From the NCBI GenBank assembly GCA_963575645.1, contig OY754466.1, positions 3,450,001-3,514,000 of the forward strand: a stretch of 64,000 nucleotides of DNA, written 5' to 3'. Positions 53,548-64,000 of this stretch are shown piece after piece. The position numbers were made by a program, and so were the translations under genes. Under the pieces are notes generated by a model. It was not told the DNA's origin, did no database searches, and worked only from the letters and a program-made list of their open reading frames with translations. The stretch is from Xanthostigma xanthostigma (taxonomy: Eukaryota; Arthropoda; Insecta; Raphidioptera; Raphidiidae). How positions within the stretch are numbered: position 1 is the stretch's first letter; each line of letters opens with the position of its first letter.

Positions 53548-54356
53548 CAAATAGAACAATCTCTTGAAAAAGCACTGAATCTTTAAAGAGAAAAAAATCA
53601 AAGGTAGGTCCACACACGTTTAGCAATATTTTAATTTGGCATTACCTTTAAACCTTATATTGATCAGCTTAGTATATATTGCAGTATATTTTTCATTTAT
53701 TATTTTTTGAACTGAGTGTAATTTCTCCTCTGACGTGTTCTTACAAATCACTGCGTTATTTGGCGCGAAAACAAAACACGGTTTGTGAAAAAAGTAAGGT
53801 TAGGAACAGCACTCAAAAGTGCCATAAGTGATACAATACCTTCAGTTGGCTGAAGTTTTTAGTGTTTATTTGACGTTACTTGGTGGTGCAAAGCAGTTAC
53901 GTGGTTTTGTAAAGGTATTTTTCAAACTATTATGTATAATTTTGCGTAATACAAACACGTATTGTAGCAGAAAGACTGTATTTGAGGCGGCATGTTCACT
54001 TAGGTTAAATGTTAAGCATTGCATTTTTTTAAATGAGAGACTCGCGTAGAACTCAATAATTGCAACATACTCAAAGTCGTACGTTGCTTTTTTAGTATAA
54101 AAAAATACAAGGTCAATCTTAACAAGCGCAGTGTCGTATTTGGATAATTGTAGAAGGGCCCTTTATATATAATTTACTTTCATATAAATCGATTTTCGTA
54201 TGGTTCTCTTTTCTGTAGATAAATTGTAAACACTTCTAAACTCGCGGTTCTTCTAGTGACCACAACGTTTTGAAATTAATTTTTAAACAAGTTTAATTGC
54301 ATTTTTTCTATTTTAAAAACTAGTAACGCGTGGAATCGGATGGACCTTGGTTAATA
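53548..54356. other. Chitinase 3' flank
   Basis: Expected 3' UTR. No canonical AATAAA close to the stop was found. No gene. Confidence 0.4.
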
Positions 54357-54516
54357 AAAAGTTCGTTCCAAGCAGCCAGCGAACGGTTTCGAAATCGCCA
54401 CCCGCATGCGCAGTAGGTAAAACGAAGCTGTTAGTGGCGATTTTAGAACACGTTTTACCTATTGCGCATGCGGGTGACGGTTTCGGAACCGTTCGCTGGC
54501 TGCTTGGAACGAACCT
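54357..54516. repeat. Near-perfect palindrome of about 160 bp
   Basis: TCGTTCCAAGCAGCCAGCGA ... ACCCGCATGCGCAGTAGGTA returns as TACCTATTGCGCATGCGGGT ... CGCTGGCTGCTTGGAACGAA. The short loop lies near 54435. A diverged relative is at 11770-11876. Confidence 0.85.
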
Positions 54517-54976
54517 AAAATATATGTTGCAAAACATTTTCATTTCAATGCTTTCAACTCATGTTTTTTTGTTGTTGAAAATATTCAGGCATGTAATGCT
54601 GACATATTGTCCAGAGCGATAATATATACCGAAGTAGGTTCGGCAAACTCATAACGCTCAAAATATCGAGCAGAAAAATATAATAGATCTTAAAAAAAAA
54701 AAAAAAAAACTATTTGCGATTCATAATGCATATTATAATATACCAAAAATACTGTTGATTGTTGCTTATGATTGGTTACCTATTGTAAAAAGACTGTGAT
54801 TGTTGGTGATATGATTGTTACTTAGGATTATGCATATTATAATGGATAATTATACCAAATTCTTTGAAGTACCCTGTTCAGTATTAATAACCAAATTTTA
54901 TTTTAATTTTTATTATCTATAGTTATTTTGTGTTTAGACACAAAAGAAGTGTTACACAAATTTTCACGCTGCCTCA
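54517..54976. other. Intergenic DNA
   Basis: AT-rich, includes an A run at 54691-54708. No gene. Confidence 0.45.
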
Positions 54977-55429
54977 TATAGGCTGTGTGCACGAAGCCTA
55001 TTAGCGCCGCTAGTGGGCAATAGAGAATTATTGAACTAACTTTTTATGGAAATCGCTACATGTTTCTAAGGTGATAAGTCAAAAACTTTAGTTGGCCATG
55101 ATGTTTGAAAAAAAATGTAATAAGGAAAACTGATGTTAGTTTGTTTACACTGACAGCAGAACGTCAAATTAGGGCGCCAATGGTCTTTATTTTACTTAAA
55201 TCGCCATCAGCCCAACAGCCCGGAACAAAACAAGCATTTCCAGATCGCTTAGTTTTCCTGTTTTCTTTGTAATTAAAAAACTTTATAAAATTATAACTGC
55301 TTTCACTTTTAATAAACATTGCTCACTGACATACGGAAAATTGGAGTTCGAAGTTTCTCCTAGTGCTCACCACAAACGCTCGCATCGAAAAATTTGTAAC
55401 TCCGCCTCCGTGCACATAGCCCATACCTA
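54977..55429. mobile_element. MITE-like element
   Basis: TATAGGCTGTGTGCACGAAG at the left and CCGTGCACATAGCCCATA at the right are imperfect inverted ends. About 450 bp. No coding content. Confidence 0.5.
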
Positions 55430-55505
55430 CCGAAAAATGTTTGATAGCAGTACATAATTTTATTTTCACCTGCACCTAAATAAATATTTAGGTATATTAA
55501 ATAAT

Positions 55506-56008
55506 AGGTCATATGCATAAAACTCCAAATTGGTTAAAATTTTTATTTCGAAATATATTTTAGTTCTTGATCATAACGTAATGGTTATTTTATTAATCTA
55601 ATCACTGAAAAAAATACAAATAATAAAAAAGAAATGTAGAAAATAAGCGCTACTTTTGAATTTACAAAACGCATCGTGACGTCAGAGTATATATCAACAA
55701 CAGTTTTCATGACGACTGTGTCGTCTCACAGTAAGATTATGTCAGTATTTAGAGAAAACAACAAATAAACTTCATTAATTAGAACATTGACAATTTGACA
55801 TCAAGGTTGGCATGCATCGTATATCATGACGTCACATAAGCCCGCGAACATGGCCGATTGTTTAAACTGTCTATTTTTTAATGTGGAATTTAATTTTTTT
55901 TCTTATGATAATATTACATTTTTAAATGATTATCAATTTTTTTCCGTATTATGGTTGACTAAATAATCTATTAAAAATATAAAAAAAAATCATGCATATG
56001 ACCTATTC
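55506..56008. mobile_element. MITE-like element
   Basis: AATAGGTCATATGCATAAAA at the left and TCATGCATATGACCTATT at the right are inverted. About 500 bp, AT-rich interior. Confidence 0.65.
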
Positions 56009-56579
56009 TTCAAATATGTTTCACACATCTTTAGAACCCTCTAAAATATAAACCGTTTTAATAACAAAAAAAAATTGTTATTTATGAACTAACTAATTGT
56101 TAATGAAAAATAAATGAAGAGATTTGTTTGTATAACGAAATTTTGGAGACTTTTTTATGACCGATCATGGACCTGTTGGGAAAACATTAATCAGAATGAT
56201 TGGAATTTTTATGAAATTAATAAAATTGATAGGTACTCTGATTGCATTGTTTTGTTATATTGATTAATGGTTATATAATTTTTTATAAAAAAACAAATAG
56301 AACAGGGTTTATATGTCTAATACCGTCAATGTTGTGTACTTAAAAAAATATATTGTATAGGTACACTTGTTAAAACTCACTATTTAGAAATATTATTGTT
56401 ATTCAATATATTGTCAGAATACATTTAGCTTATTATGAATAGTTAATATTCATGTATGCAGCGATTAATCAAAATAAAAATTATTGTGTAATATCTTAAA
56501 TATGTTTTGTTAATATTACAGGTATTCCAAACAGGAAACCAAAATTGAACTCCATATCTGCATGATTGATAAAATATTT
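56009..56579. other. Lipase 3' flank
   Basis: AT-rich; no gene. No clear poly(A) signal on the minus strand. Confidence 0.4.
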
Positions 56580-59500
56580 TTAAATTTTCATTAGATAGTG
56601 GAAAAAATCAAAAGACCATCTTCCATACGGTGGTTTATTATTTGTAGTAAAAAAGTAGTTTCCTTGAGCCCTAAAAATTGACAAAAATTAAAATGACATA
56701 GTCTGGAATGTAGGTCAATTACATAATATATTGCTCATAAATATGTTATATTGGCTAATGATTATCAATCAACACTATATCGCAAGATTATATATGTTAA
56801 TGTATTGGTATACATTTTTTGGATAGGTCAAATGCAACAATTACTCCAGTAAAAATCTAATAGTAATACTTGCTGAATGAAGGGTGACGATTTTGACTCT
56901 AAAACCAATCACATGCTAAAAGTAATGTGGTTATTGTCTCATCATTTGACTCATGATTCGGTTCGAAATTGGAAAGTCGGAAATCGAGCGAAGAATACAT
57001 TAATCGATCGTTCTTTATTGTAATGCTTAGTATTCAATATCAAATTGAGTATTATTTTGTGCTGGTGCAGTTTAAAATAAACTCGCATACCTTTCCGTAA
57101 CCATATATCCCATGTATTCTATTTCGTTATTAACGCATTTACCTACTGCTAGCATCTCACGGGTTCCACATTTTACGGAAGGGAATGCCCTTGGATTGTA
57201 AATAGACTCCGCGTAATAGTGCCATGATCTTTGATGATTACATATTACTAAAACAAACAAAAAATAGAATAGGTACATTCTATCTTATTTTTGTAAGGAT
57301 TTGTTCTATTAATAACCATCTTGATAGAAAGCCATAGACTCATCATCTCACGGTTCACTTAAGGTGGTGAGAGCGAACGTCAAGAAGAACGGTGAGGTAA
57401 GCAAGTCAATGGATTCGTTCCAATTTGTTTTTAAGGCGCTGTTCTCCAGTTGTCAGTTAATATTACAGTCAAATAGGTACGTATTTATTGGATCAAATTC
57501 TCCTTAATGGATATCATCAAATTATAATTGGGTTGTAAAACGTCTACCAGCGGATATGGAATTTGAATCCACGAAACTGACCCAAAGATTAGCATGGCTG
57601 CCCTGCTGAATATGGCTTTTGGAGTTTTATTAATCTTTGATGACAAAGAGTCACTCAAAAGTTTACCTTTGTCTATATGCTCAAAAGTCAAAATAGGTAT
57701 ACTAACCTTCCGAGAACTCGCTTGCGAGACTATTATTTTCACTTCCGCATCCAGGTTGGTCAGGCACAAGTGTATTGGCATAAAAGTCAGCCCGGCCTGT
57801 CGGTTCATAATATCCGATCCAATAATCCGTATGAACCACATCGACAAATGTTGCCGCTTCTGACGTTAAGCGGTCGGGATTTTTGTAATAAAATGGACCA
57901 GCTGGATCTAGTGCTGGTTAGTATTTTAAAATAACAGCCAAATTAACGGAAAATTTGATTTTTTTTCGGAAATATTACATTTGAGCCAATATGAGGAAAA
58001 ATAAGCTAAGTGATTTTTGATGCGTTTAGATGGGAGTTCATTTCGCCTCTACACTGGCAACTTAATAGTACAGTAATTGAGCAATTCCTTTTCATCTGCG
58101 GGGAACATTCCTGAAAAATTTCGCTTATGGCGAGATTGAATAAATTCAGGTGACCAGATGCTTTGTCGTGTGTCTTGAAATTATTTAACTAAATAAAAAG
58201 AAAATTTATCTGAAGCCCGCGATTTCGAAGGAATAGGGTTATTGACAAAATTTCAAAAAGTATTAAAAATTTAAGAATAAAGGTACATGTACCCGTAAAA
58301 AATATTTTTTCTTACAAATATAACAAATTTGACTCATTATTAGTTGTTTTTTATTTTGAGTTTAAATTCTGCGCCAAAACGTCAATTGACCTTGACAGCC
58401 ATGTTTACTGATTGCCTACGTCACAGTAGGCAATCAGTAAACACTAAGCAAGCGGGTACAACGTGACATATAGCATTATAACCAACAAAGTGTTGCATTT
58501 AATATGATTGACAGAGTACAATGAATACACCAGAGAACGTACACTGAACAGAGATAACGAATACACATGCCAGTCAGTGGCACACAGCTACCGGCCATGT
58601 TGACTGAATAATGACGTCACGCGCTGTGATTGGTGTTTGAAATCACGTGACACATAGGTTAAAAATCGCGATTTTATTTATTTTAATATATTTAACGCAC
58701 TTATTTAATAAAAATGATAATTCTAAACGATATTTTAGACCATAAGTTTTATATTTAATTTTAATCACTGTCAATAACCCTATTGCCTGCTGAGCACGTA
58801 TATAATATTAATGTGTGTCTCCTACCAGTAATTCTCGGCAATTTTTCTTTACGTAAGTCATAAAACTGTTTTCCAACAACCCCTACAATTTGTCCTCCTA
58901 AACTGTGACCAATCAAATGAATTTTCTTTCGATCTAAACCGCCTTTAACCAAATCACTAATCTGCGATCCGATATTTCTTCCAATAATTGTTGCGTTTAT
59001 TGTCGATTCTTTATACGCCAAAGCTGTGTCTGTGCCTTCAAATATTTTACTCAATAACTCAATAATTTCTCTATCAGAATCATGAACTTCTATCGGTGAT
59101 GAAATTGTTCTTTTCACTAAATTTTTATAATCATATATTATTAGATTATATTTCTTTAGATAAAGATACGCTAAAAGAGAAGAATTATTTGTATGCTATT
59201 AATGTAGCCGTAATTACTAACAAACAAATATCGGCAGATTTACACGCTTGTGTGATCTGTAATTTGCACTTATGGCCGCTGCTGGAGTCATTCCTGGGAC
59301 TTGTGCTGACTGGCTGCGAAGATAGAAATGCGTCGCTGCGGGATCACAATATGGATTTCAAAATTAGTACCGGGGCTATATTTTTACGCGCTTGTTTGCC
59401 TACTGGTTTTGAGCAAGAACCGATCAGGAAACAGTATCTTGTCACATGGGAGACATGGACAAACGCCCACAAACAAGCATGGCGTCATAGTGCGTGCTCC

Positions 59501-60094
59501 GTTCAGAACAATAAACGTTAACTTCTGTCAACATTATTCGAACTGTCACTGCGCGCGCACCAAATCCATCTACGAACCCGTAAAAGCCATCACGAAACCC
59601 AGCGTTACAGCACGCTTGAAACCGAGCAGCCAAATCTAGCATGGAATCTAGCAAAACCAGTTTCGTGTGCAAATCTACCAATTGTGTAAATTAAAATATA
59701 CCTTGCATAATAGTCCTAACGCTTTCTGAATCGGGATCCTCACTCCACCCATGAAAATAAAATATTGAAGGCTTTGAGGCGTCGAAGCCTTTTGAATTGA
59801 ACATTTTTGAACTTTGATTCAAACTAAACGTTTCGTATTTTTCGAAAGTGTCGCTACAAATTTATTTTTATGAAAAAAAAAATGCAAAAACTCAAATGGT
59901 GGATGTACGTACCCATAAATAATTCGAAAAGACAGTTTATTAGTAAAATCAACCTCTTTTTTAGCCCCTAAAATTAATATACATTTTAGATCTCATACAT
60001 TAAAATCACGTATTTATGATTATAATCTTTTTTTACCTTCACAGTACAGGATAAATGTCACTAATATAGTAAAAAACAAAGTTTTATTATTCAT
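56580..60094 (-). CDS. Secreted pancreatic-lipase-family lipase (7 exons, 354 aa)
   Basis: Minus-strand exons, in order: 60094-60037, 59967-59913, 59853-59702, 59170-58826, 57913-57707, 57247-57091, 56670-56580; phases join and end at TAA. Residues 1-19 (MNNKTLFFTILVTFILYCE) are a signal peptide. The oxyanion-hole stretch FYFHGWSEDPDSESV, the nucleophile elbow GHSLGG (Ser178), the acid LDPAGPFYY (Asp206) and the base CNHQRSWHYYAES (His277) form a complete Ser-Asp-His triad in the order known for this family. The C-terminus (YFFTTNNKPPYGRW) is the usual insect lipase end, with no PLAT domain. It should hydrolyse neutral lipids or phospholipids outside the cell, for example in gut or haemolymph. 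Which lipid cannot be told. Intron 3 carries a family J element. Confidence 0.93.
57914..58825. other. Lipase intron 4 with a short hairpin
   Basis: GTTTACTGATTGCCTACG and AGTAGGCAATCAGTAAAC (58404-58442) form 17-18-bp arms around a 5-base loop. Otherwise no element defined. Confidence 0.55.
59236..59672. mobile_element. Family J element in lipase intron 3
   Basis: AGATTTACACGCTTGTGTGA at the left and CAGTTTCGTGTGCAAATCT at the right are imperfect inverted ends; the interior AACAATAAACGTTAAC and ACTGCGCGCGCACCAAAT are shared with 46853-47279. The open frames through it are not genes. Confidence 0.65.
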
Positions 60095-60374
60095 GATTAT
60101 TTTTTAAAACTCTTTTTATTACCGCAATTTAGATTTTTTATCACCTAAAATTAAAACAATACTTCCTATATATAATTTTGTGCGGAAAGTTTAATATCCC
60201 CTACTTCTATATTATTTGTTTTTGCCCATTTAAAATGTATCATTTAAAACGCTTCAATTTATAAAACATGGGGATGATCAATAAGTACGTAGTAAGATGA
60301 TGAATTTTTACATGCTTCTTTATGATTTTTCTCTATTGAAATTGTTACTTTTTCCCATATACTTTTATTCTATA

Positions 60375-60760
60375 CTGAGCATAGGAATAAAATCGCAAGC
60401 GAACCATTAGGATGCAAACATTTACTTCTGTCTTTTTTACGCCGTAAGCACTGGCTTATTCAGGAGGGCAAAACAAGCACGGGGGACTCGGCTTAAGAAA
60501 TTTCTAATTTGCTCCCTCCTGGGCCAAAAGCTGGGTACGCTCATGTTAACGTCATAGAAAAAGACACAGTTTTTGAAACAGAGATACTTTATTCAGATTG
60601 AATGCAAGTACATCAACCAATCCTATCATCGGAGAAATCAGGGAATTGCATCGAAGAAAGAGACGCAGATATGTTTTCGATACGCTTTGTTTCCTTCTCT
60701 CACCGCACATTGAGTAGATAGACAATGATTCACATAGTAAATTATTAAATATATGCTTTT
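60375..60760 (-). repeat. Dispersed repeat family E, copy 3
   Basis: Reverse complement of 10570-10975 and 27835-28245. It begins about 280 bp upstream of the lipase start codon. Confidence 0.65.
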
Positions 60761-60835
60761 TCCATTGTGGAGATACCTTCTATTTGCATTTACACGTAAA
60801 CAGCATTTGTATTATATTTCTGAACAAAAAAAAAC

Positions 60836-60972
60836 TGGTTGTCTGTAAAGTCGGTTTACGGACGATAGTTTTACGTGATAACGTATTCCGCTCGAAGGTC
60901 AGGCGGAACGTGACACTTTTTCGTGCATGCAGCCGGTGTTTCATCAATTTATAAGACGTTATCACGTCAAAA
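60836..60972 (+). mobile_element. Family A element, copy 7 (internally deleted)
   Basis: Both ends present (GGTTGTCTGTAAAGTCGG, ACGTTATCACGTCAAAAA); the central part is missing. Confidence 0.75.
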
Positions 60973-61233
60973 AAAATAGCAATATTTTAATAGGCCGTGC
61001 ATATTTATTCAGCACATTTGCAACCAGCAACGACCGCCAGTCGATCGCATGCAATTTGTGTCTAACCGTGCTGGACCGACCTAGTGTGCTAGTGATGTGT
61101 CGTTTTCATTAAATAATTTTCATTAATAGAGAGAACACAAAATTTCCTCTTCAGTCTTCACACAACATCGTCAAAATATAAAAAAATCTTTCTGCGAACT
61201 AGACATGTTCATGTTCTACTTGAAAACTGCAAA

Positions 61234-61353
61234 ATGTCCGCCGCACGCGGAATCTGCACTAAAAGTTGCTGGTTTGTGCTGGTCCAGTGTGCAAAAGTCG
61301 TATTGTTATTGTGTGTCTTGTTACTTACGGATCAGCTATATGGCATATGCGAA
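61234..61353 (+). CDS. Possible first coding exon of an unidentified secreted or membrane protein
   Basis: ATG at 61234 opens 40 codons with a strongly hydrophobic run (VVLLLCVLLLTDQLYGIC) that looks like a signal peptide, and is followed by GTAGGTGCGT, which offers two donor choices (after 61353 or 61357). Read on, it stops at 61363, so it would need splicing. No later exon is recognised before USP48. It could be the first exon of a gene extending beyond the window, or a chance frame. Confidence 0.35.
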
Positions 61354-61363
61354 GTAGGTGCGT

Positions 61364-62502
61364 AATAAGTTAATAACAATTTAGGTGATTATCCAACAGC
61401 CGATATTTTTTCTTAATTATACACTTTGAAGTTTCATAATTACATGGATTTAGGTAAAAACAGTACACAATTAAAACAATATGGGTAAATAATTAAATGT
61501 GATAGTTAATAATATATTCTCTAAATCTACATAATATAAAAATACAACTTATTTACATATCGAGTATGTATATTAGTATTTATTGTTAATTATACTATTT
61601 AAAAAAGAGCTAATATGCATAATGCAATTTTTTTATGAACTGCGTCAAATTAATTCCTTTGAAATATCTAAATTACCATGATGAAGCCGACATAAAAATT
61701 CTCTTTTACACGTCATTTCAAAAAAAGTTTGGATACTCTGAAATAATTAACTAGAAAAGTTTTGAAACCTCTGCAAGTTAGTGTGCGTTCAGCAGAACAA
61801 AAATAGTAGCAAGCGCTTTGAAATTATAGAATTGATTTTAGTTATAATATTAGAAAACAAAATAAGTAAATTGCAGTTATAGCTTTTTGATACAAACGTT
61901 TCTTTAAATCAAAATTTATAATAAAATTAATTACAAAAGTTTGTACTTCATTTAGCATCTGACACATATTTTACGCTGTGTTTACTAAACGCTTCCAAAA
62001 ATGTTAATATGGCGGCCCGCACAGATGATTATAAATTTATATGATTGTCAACAAAAAACGAATATAGTTCATTAATTAATTAACAAATCAGAACTATCTA
62101 CCGCAATACATGTTTTCAATCTGTATTTTCGTGAGGTGCATTTAATTACTATATCCTTAGCAATTTTTTACAGAATCAAATATTTTATCTGCCAGAAACT
62201 TCACTGTTTTCTTCTACAAGGCATTATTTTATGCCTACATAATGAATACGCGTCAAATATTGCAACTGTTGGTTTATTTTTAAATTTTATAAATTAGCTA
62301 CGTTTTTCAATATTTTTTATTATGAGGAAATTATTAGTAGCATATACCTGCCTACCATAAGTTAAAAACAATATTTAAAGCATTGAAACTTCTTTGCAGA
62401 TATGATACAAGTCTGTTTAAAAAATATTATATTGTGAAGAATTTGTAAAACTAAATTCGTAATTATATCAATTTCAGAGGTTCTGTGTCGTAGCTGTTAG
62501 TT
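61364..62502. other. Upstream region of USP48
   Basis: AT-rich. An acceptor-like TATCAATTTCAG at 62466-62477 suggests a 5' UTR intron ending 25 bp before the USP48 start codon. Confidence 0.4.
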
Positions 62503-63061
62503 ATGGCACCTTCCAAAAAAAATCAAGTCATAGAGAAATTATCTTGGGCTTGGTGTGAGACAACAGATCCGAACAATATTTCGTTGAACAATGTTGAAAC
62601 GGCTTATAAAATTAATTTAAAAAATTGCACTGGTGCTTGTAGGTCAGTATAATTGATTTTTCCTCCCATATTTGTCCCATAAAACGCGAAAATACGCGTA
62701 CATTTTGGATAAATACGGTTTTTAGTACCTTAGATTACTGTTTCCCTAACTTAAAAATACATTAGGCACTTATTTTTCGCAAAATGTATTTATTAAATTA
62801 CGATATAATATTTCAGCAGTGTTTTGTATTCGGTTTATATTTTTGTAGACGTAACTGCAATACGAATCCGATGTGCCTGTATGGACTAGGAGAACATCGA
62901 TTCTTAAATAAAAAAGGAATTACGATAGATAACGGAATAGATCAAGCGGAAGCCGTAGCCGAAATCCGTAAAGAAGGCACTTTTGTCGGGCTTCGGAATT
63001 TAGGAGCCACGTGTTATATAAATAGTTTATTGCAGTTATGGTTTCATAATTCAAATTTTAG
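62503..63061 (+). CDS. USP48: Ubiquitin carboxyl-terminal hydrolase USP48, N-terminal exons (partial)
   Basis: Exons 62503-62642 and 62849-63061 join in phase and code for 117 residues; the gene continues past the right edge. USP48 is a nuclear/cytosolic cysteine protease that removes ubiquitin. Family features seen: LSWAWCETTDPNNISLNNVE followed by ETAYKINL, the CRRNCNTNPMCLYGLGEH stretch (vertebrate CRRNCKGNPNCLVGIGEH), and the Cys box FVGLRNLGATCYINSLLQLW with catalytic Cys102. The His box, DUSP and ubiquitin-like regions would lie outside the window. No exon 3 is recognised up to 64000; the small frame at 63486-63560 does not match the family. Confidence 0.92.
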
Positions 63062-63067
63062 GTGGGT

Positions 63068-63265
63068 ATAATAGTGCTAACACACGGTCGAACTTGGTCC
63101 GGTCCGACAACGGACATGGTACGGCGGATCTTGCAACAGACGACCGAATCTGTTCCCATCGAACCGGGCGGACACGCAGACTACTGTACAGACGAACAGA
63201 TTTGGTACGGAGCGGACCAGATCCGCTGTCCGCTTCGAACCAAGTTCGACCGTCTGTTAGTACTA
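63068..63265. mobile_element. Short MITE in USP48 intron 2
   Basis: AGTGCTAACACACGGTCGAA at the left and TTCGACCGTCTGTTAGTACT at the right are inverted ends. About 200 bp, GC-richer than its surroundings, starting only 7 bp after the exon 2 donor. The frames inside are not genes. Confidence 0.7.
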
Positions 63266-64000
63266 TAAAGGTACGTCCAAGATGCAAGCTGGTAGTCAGG
63301 TAGTCAGACGCTGGTTTTCTGAGTCAGACAGTCGGCGTGCATAAAATCCTTTATTGCTAAATCGGACTGGCCATAATGCACCAGCGCGCAGTTTTCCGGC
63401 GCACCGGCTCTCTGACTCAGATATTTACCGGTATGAATTGTACATTCTGGTTTCAGATAACCTGCGTCTGACAGTGTTGTTTTTAGGTGATATAAAATAT
63501 GGATATCGAGGATTTTATTTCAAAAAGGGGTTTTGTGGAAATTGGCCCAGTTCTTCGTAAGCCTGTGTTCAATTTTTGACAAAATAAAGTAAAAAGTATC
63601 CGGACTCATTCGGAAATATTAAAAAAATCGGTTTTCGTCGGCAAGTAATTGCGGAAAAAGGTGTTTGTACTCCCCGTAAATCGACCTTAATTTATTAATT
63701 GGATGTATTTCACTTTTAAAAGGTTTTAATTTAGATGTAACATTGTCACCAAGCAGCAACAAAGCTGCAATATTTAAAGAATATTTAAATTCTTAGCTTT
63801 TAATTTGATTTTAATTTAACTATTCACATGTATACTTAGTATAGCTAGGTGAAATATTATTATTATTATCAATCTGTACTGTTAGCTCTATAAATATTTA
63901 ATATTAATGCTCTGTCTGCGCCGATAACCAGCTTTCATATTGGCCACACCCAACGCCGCTCGGAGTCAGACAGTCAGACGCCGAAAATCTGAATCTGACT
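63266..64000. other. USP48 intron 2 continuing to the edge
   Basis: GTAGTCAGACGC and GAGTCAGACAGTC words at 63293-63335 recur at 63965-63990 (GAGTCAGACAGTCAGACGCC), so a further element probably spans this stretch. No exon seen. Confidence 0.45.

Noticed and set aside
63051-63303. Frames downstream of USP48 exon 2
   Set aside because: They lie inside a MITE with clear inverted ends and do not continue the USP48 family sequence.
1-64000. CRISPR arrays, operons or other prokaryotic systems
   Set aside because: All genes are intron-containing animal genes. The regular arrays are satellites or minisatellites without spacer structure.

Overview
This is AT-rich animal nuclear DNA, almost certainly from an insect. 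The genes are split by short introns with GT...AG borders. The gene families found (Tret1-type sugar porter, secreted neutral lipase, membrane-anchored GH18 chitinase) are typical of insects, and the space between genes is packed with short DNA transposons and fold-back elements. The insect order cannot be decided from the sequence. There is no sign of prokaryotic or viral origin. Five protein genes can be reconstructed exon by exon, and every exon phase fits. On the plus strand: a facilitated trehalose/sugar transporter (30227-37230, 3 exons, 568 aa), a GH18 chitinase with an N-terminal membrane anchor (45463-53547, 8 exons, 479 aa) and the first two coding exons of ubiquitin protease USP48 (62503 to beyond the right edge). 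On the minus strand: the omega-amidase NIT2 (44630-39359, 6 exons, 285 aa) and a pancreatic-lipase-type secreted lipase (60094-56580, 7 exons, 354 aa). The transporter and Nit2 converge, Nit2 and the chitinase diverge from about 0.8 kb, and the lipase and USP48 diverge from about 2.4 kb. The genes are ordinary housekeeping and metabolic neighbours, not an operon or a shared pathway. Layout: 1-30200 holds no intact gene. It is a transposon-rich stretch with nested hAT-like elements, Tigger/pogo-like MITEs with TA target sites, fold-back elements, long perfect palindromes, a broken copy of a sugar-transporter exon (about 12.65-12.9 kb), tRNA-derived sequences (19.4-19.9 kb and 27.7 kb), and a mariner-like element split by a 3.4 kb insertion that carries a 14-unit, 120-bp satellite. 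30.2-53.5 kb holds three genes whose introns are filled by elements. Two Nit2 introns are about 89% a single fold-back element each, and a fragment of a Penelope-like retroelement sits in a third. 53.5-64 kb holds the lipase, the USP48 start, a possible orphan secretory exon and further MITEs. No unprecedented system was found. The most unusual structures are the satellite array, whose units each carry CCGCCATCTT/CCGCCATATT (YY1/Pho-like) and TGACGTCA (CRE-like) words, the almost all-transposon introns of Nit2, and several hammerhead-like CTGANGA...GAAACG motifs in Penelope-like debris.
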